In this document: one piece after another, positions 4,814-5,075 of the stretch
How the letters are laid out: each line of letters begins with the position of its first letter
Position numbering within the stretch: the stretch's first letter is position 1
Source: Methyloglobulus sp.
Lineage (GTDB): Bacteria; Pseudomonadota; Gammaproteobacteria; Methylococcales; Methylomonadaceae
Direction of reading: 5' to 3'
Assembly (NCBI GenBank): GCA_013140405.1
Contig: JABFSV010000457.1
Span: 1 to 5,075, forward strand
Length of the DNA: 5,075 bases
Program-made: the position numbers and the translations under genes
Notes under the pieces: model-generated
Told to the model about the DNA's origin: nothing
The model's input: only the letters and a program-made list of their open reading frames with translations
The model's database searches: none

Positions 4814-4878
4814 GGAGTGAATGCAAGAACGGAAGCAACGGATCGGCACAATTTGATAGAGTTGTGCCGATTTTTTTT
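4814..4878 (+). ncRNA. Candidate small RNA or attenuated leader, about 65 nt
   Basis: Promoter and terminator together define a short transcript starting near 4814 and ending in the T tract at 4871-4878. I do not recognise it as a known RNA family. It has a single-stranded, A-rich 5' part and a strong 3' stem-loop with a U tail, as in many Hfq-dependent small RNAs. An alternative is a leader: GGAG (4814-4817) and an ATG at 4821 open an 11-codon frame (MQERKQRIGTI) whose stop falls in the terminator loop, as in attenuators. However, no gene is visible downstream in the remaining 200 bases. The unit is inferred from signals only. Confidence 0.4.
4842..4878 (+). terminator. Strong intrinsic terminator
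   Basis: ATCGGCACAA (4842-4851) pairs perfectly with TTGTGCCGAT (4862-4871) around a 10-base loop, and eight T (4871-4878) follow. The minus strand has no T tract on the other side, so it acts on plus-strand transcription. Confidence 0.85.
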
Positions 4879-5075
4879 GCGCACGATTCCGTCATGTGGA
4901 CTTCAACGAGCCGATGTGAAAGAATAAAACAAGAACAGATAGGAAACAAAAGTCTATACTGTCATTTTACCTATCTTTGCCTCGTTGTTTTTATGCGCCA
5001 CGTTATAGCTGAAATTCTGTTTCCCCGTCCAATACCGCAGAGCGTGTTACTTCCTCTGTTCAATGGCAAAGTTTC
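4879..5075. other. Gene-free right edge of the window
   Basis: I see no supported gene here. AGATAGG (4937-4943) can pair with CCTATCT (4970-4976) around a long loop, and TATACT at 4955-4960 resembles a -10 box without a clear -35. A gene might start beyond the window. Confidence 0.4.

Noticed and set aside
4500..5075. tRNA or rRNA gene in the right part
   Set aside because: No cloverleaf, TTCGA-type loop or conserved rRNA segment is visible.

Overview
The window is dominated by one complete mobile element of the RIT (recombinase in trio) class. It is followed by a type II toxin-antitoxin operon on the opposite strand and about 690 bases of gene-free DNA carrying regulatory-looking signals. 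The toxin-antitoxin pair closely resembles E. coli DinJ/YafQ, the ribosome binding sites are strong Shine-Dalgarno sites, and -35/-10 type promoters are visible. This suggests a proteobacterium, probably gamma or beta, but nothing fixes the genus or tells chromosome from plasmid.

Region 1-103 is left flank with no gene. It has two small hairpins, the second resembling a weak terminator that ends at the element boundary. Region 104-3582 is the RIT element, bounded by perfect 35-bp inverted repeats (104-138 and 3548-3582). It carries three co-oriented tyrosine recombinase genes, ritA (260-1501), ritB (1498-2475) and ritC (2468-3484), which overlap by 4 and 8 bases and each have a good Shine-Dalgarno site. 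All three retain the full catalytic set (R, K, HxxR, H, Y), so the element looks intact. Its ends are built from a repeated decamer CTATNNATAG: two copies at the left, five at the right. A 32-bp perfect palindrome (3577-3608) straddles the right boundary and has no left counterpart.

Region 3609-3791 has no recognisable gene. Region 3792-4383 (minus strand) is a dinJ-yafQ type operon: the antitoxin gene comes first, the toxin gene overlaps it by 29 bases, and an extended -10 promoter and a dyad operator candidate lie upstream. It converges on the RIT genes. A 12-bp direct repeat brackets it, possibly by chance.

Region 4384-5075 has no convincing protein gene. It contains an isolated terminator-like hairpin (4624-4672). 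Further right is a compact unit consisting of a CRP-like site, a promoter, about 65 transcribed bases and a strong intrinsic terminator (4746-4878), which could be a small RNA gene or an attenuated leader.

The RIT class itself is known. The parts least explained by known features are the asymmetric array of decamers and palindrome at the right end, and the small transcription unit near 4814.
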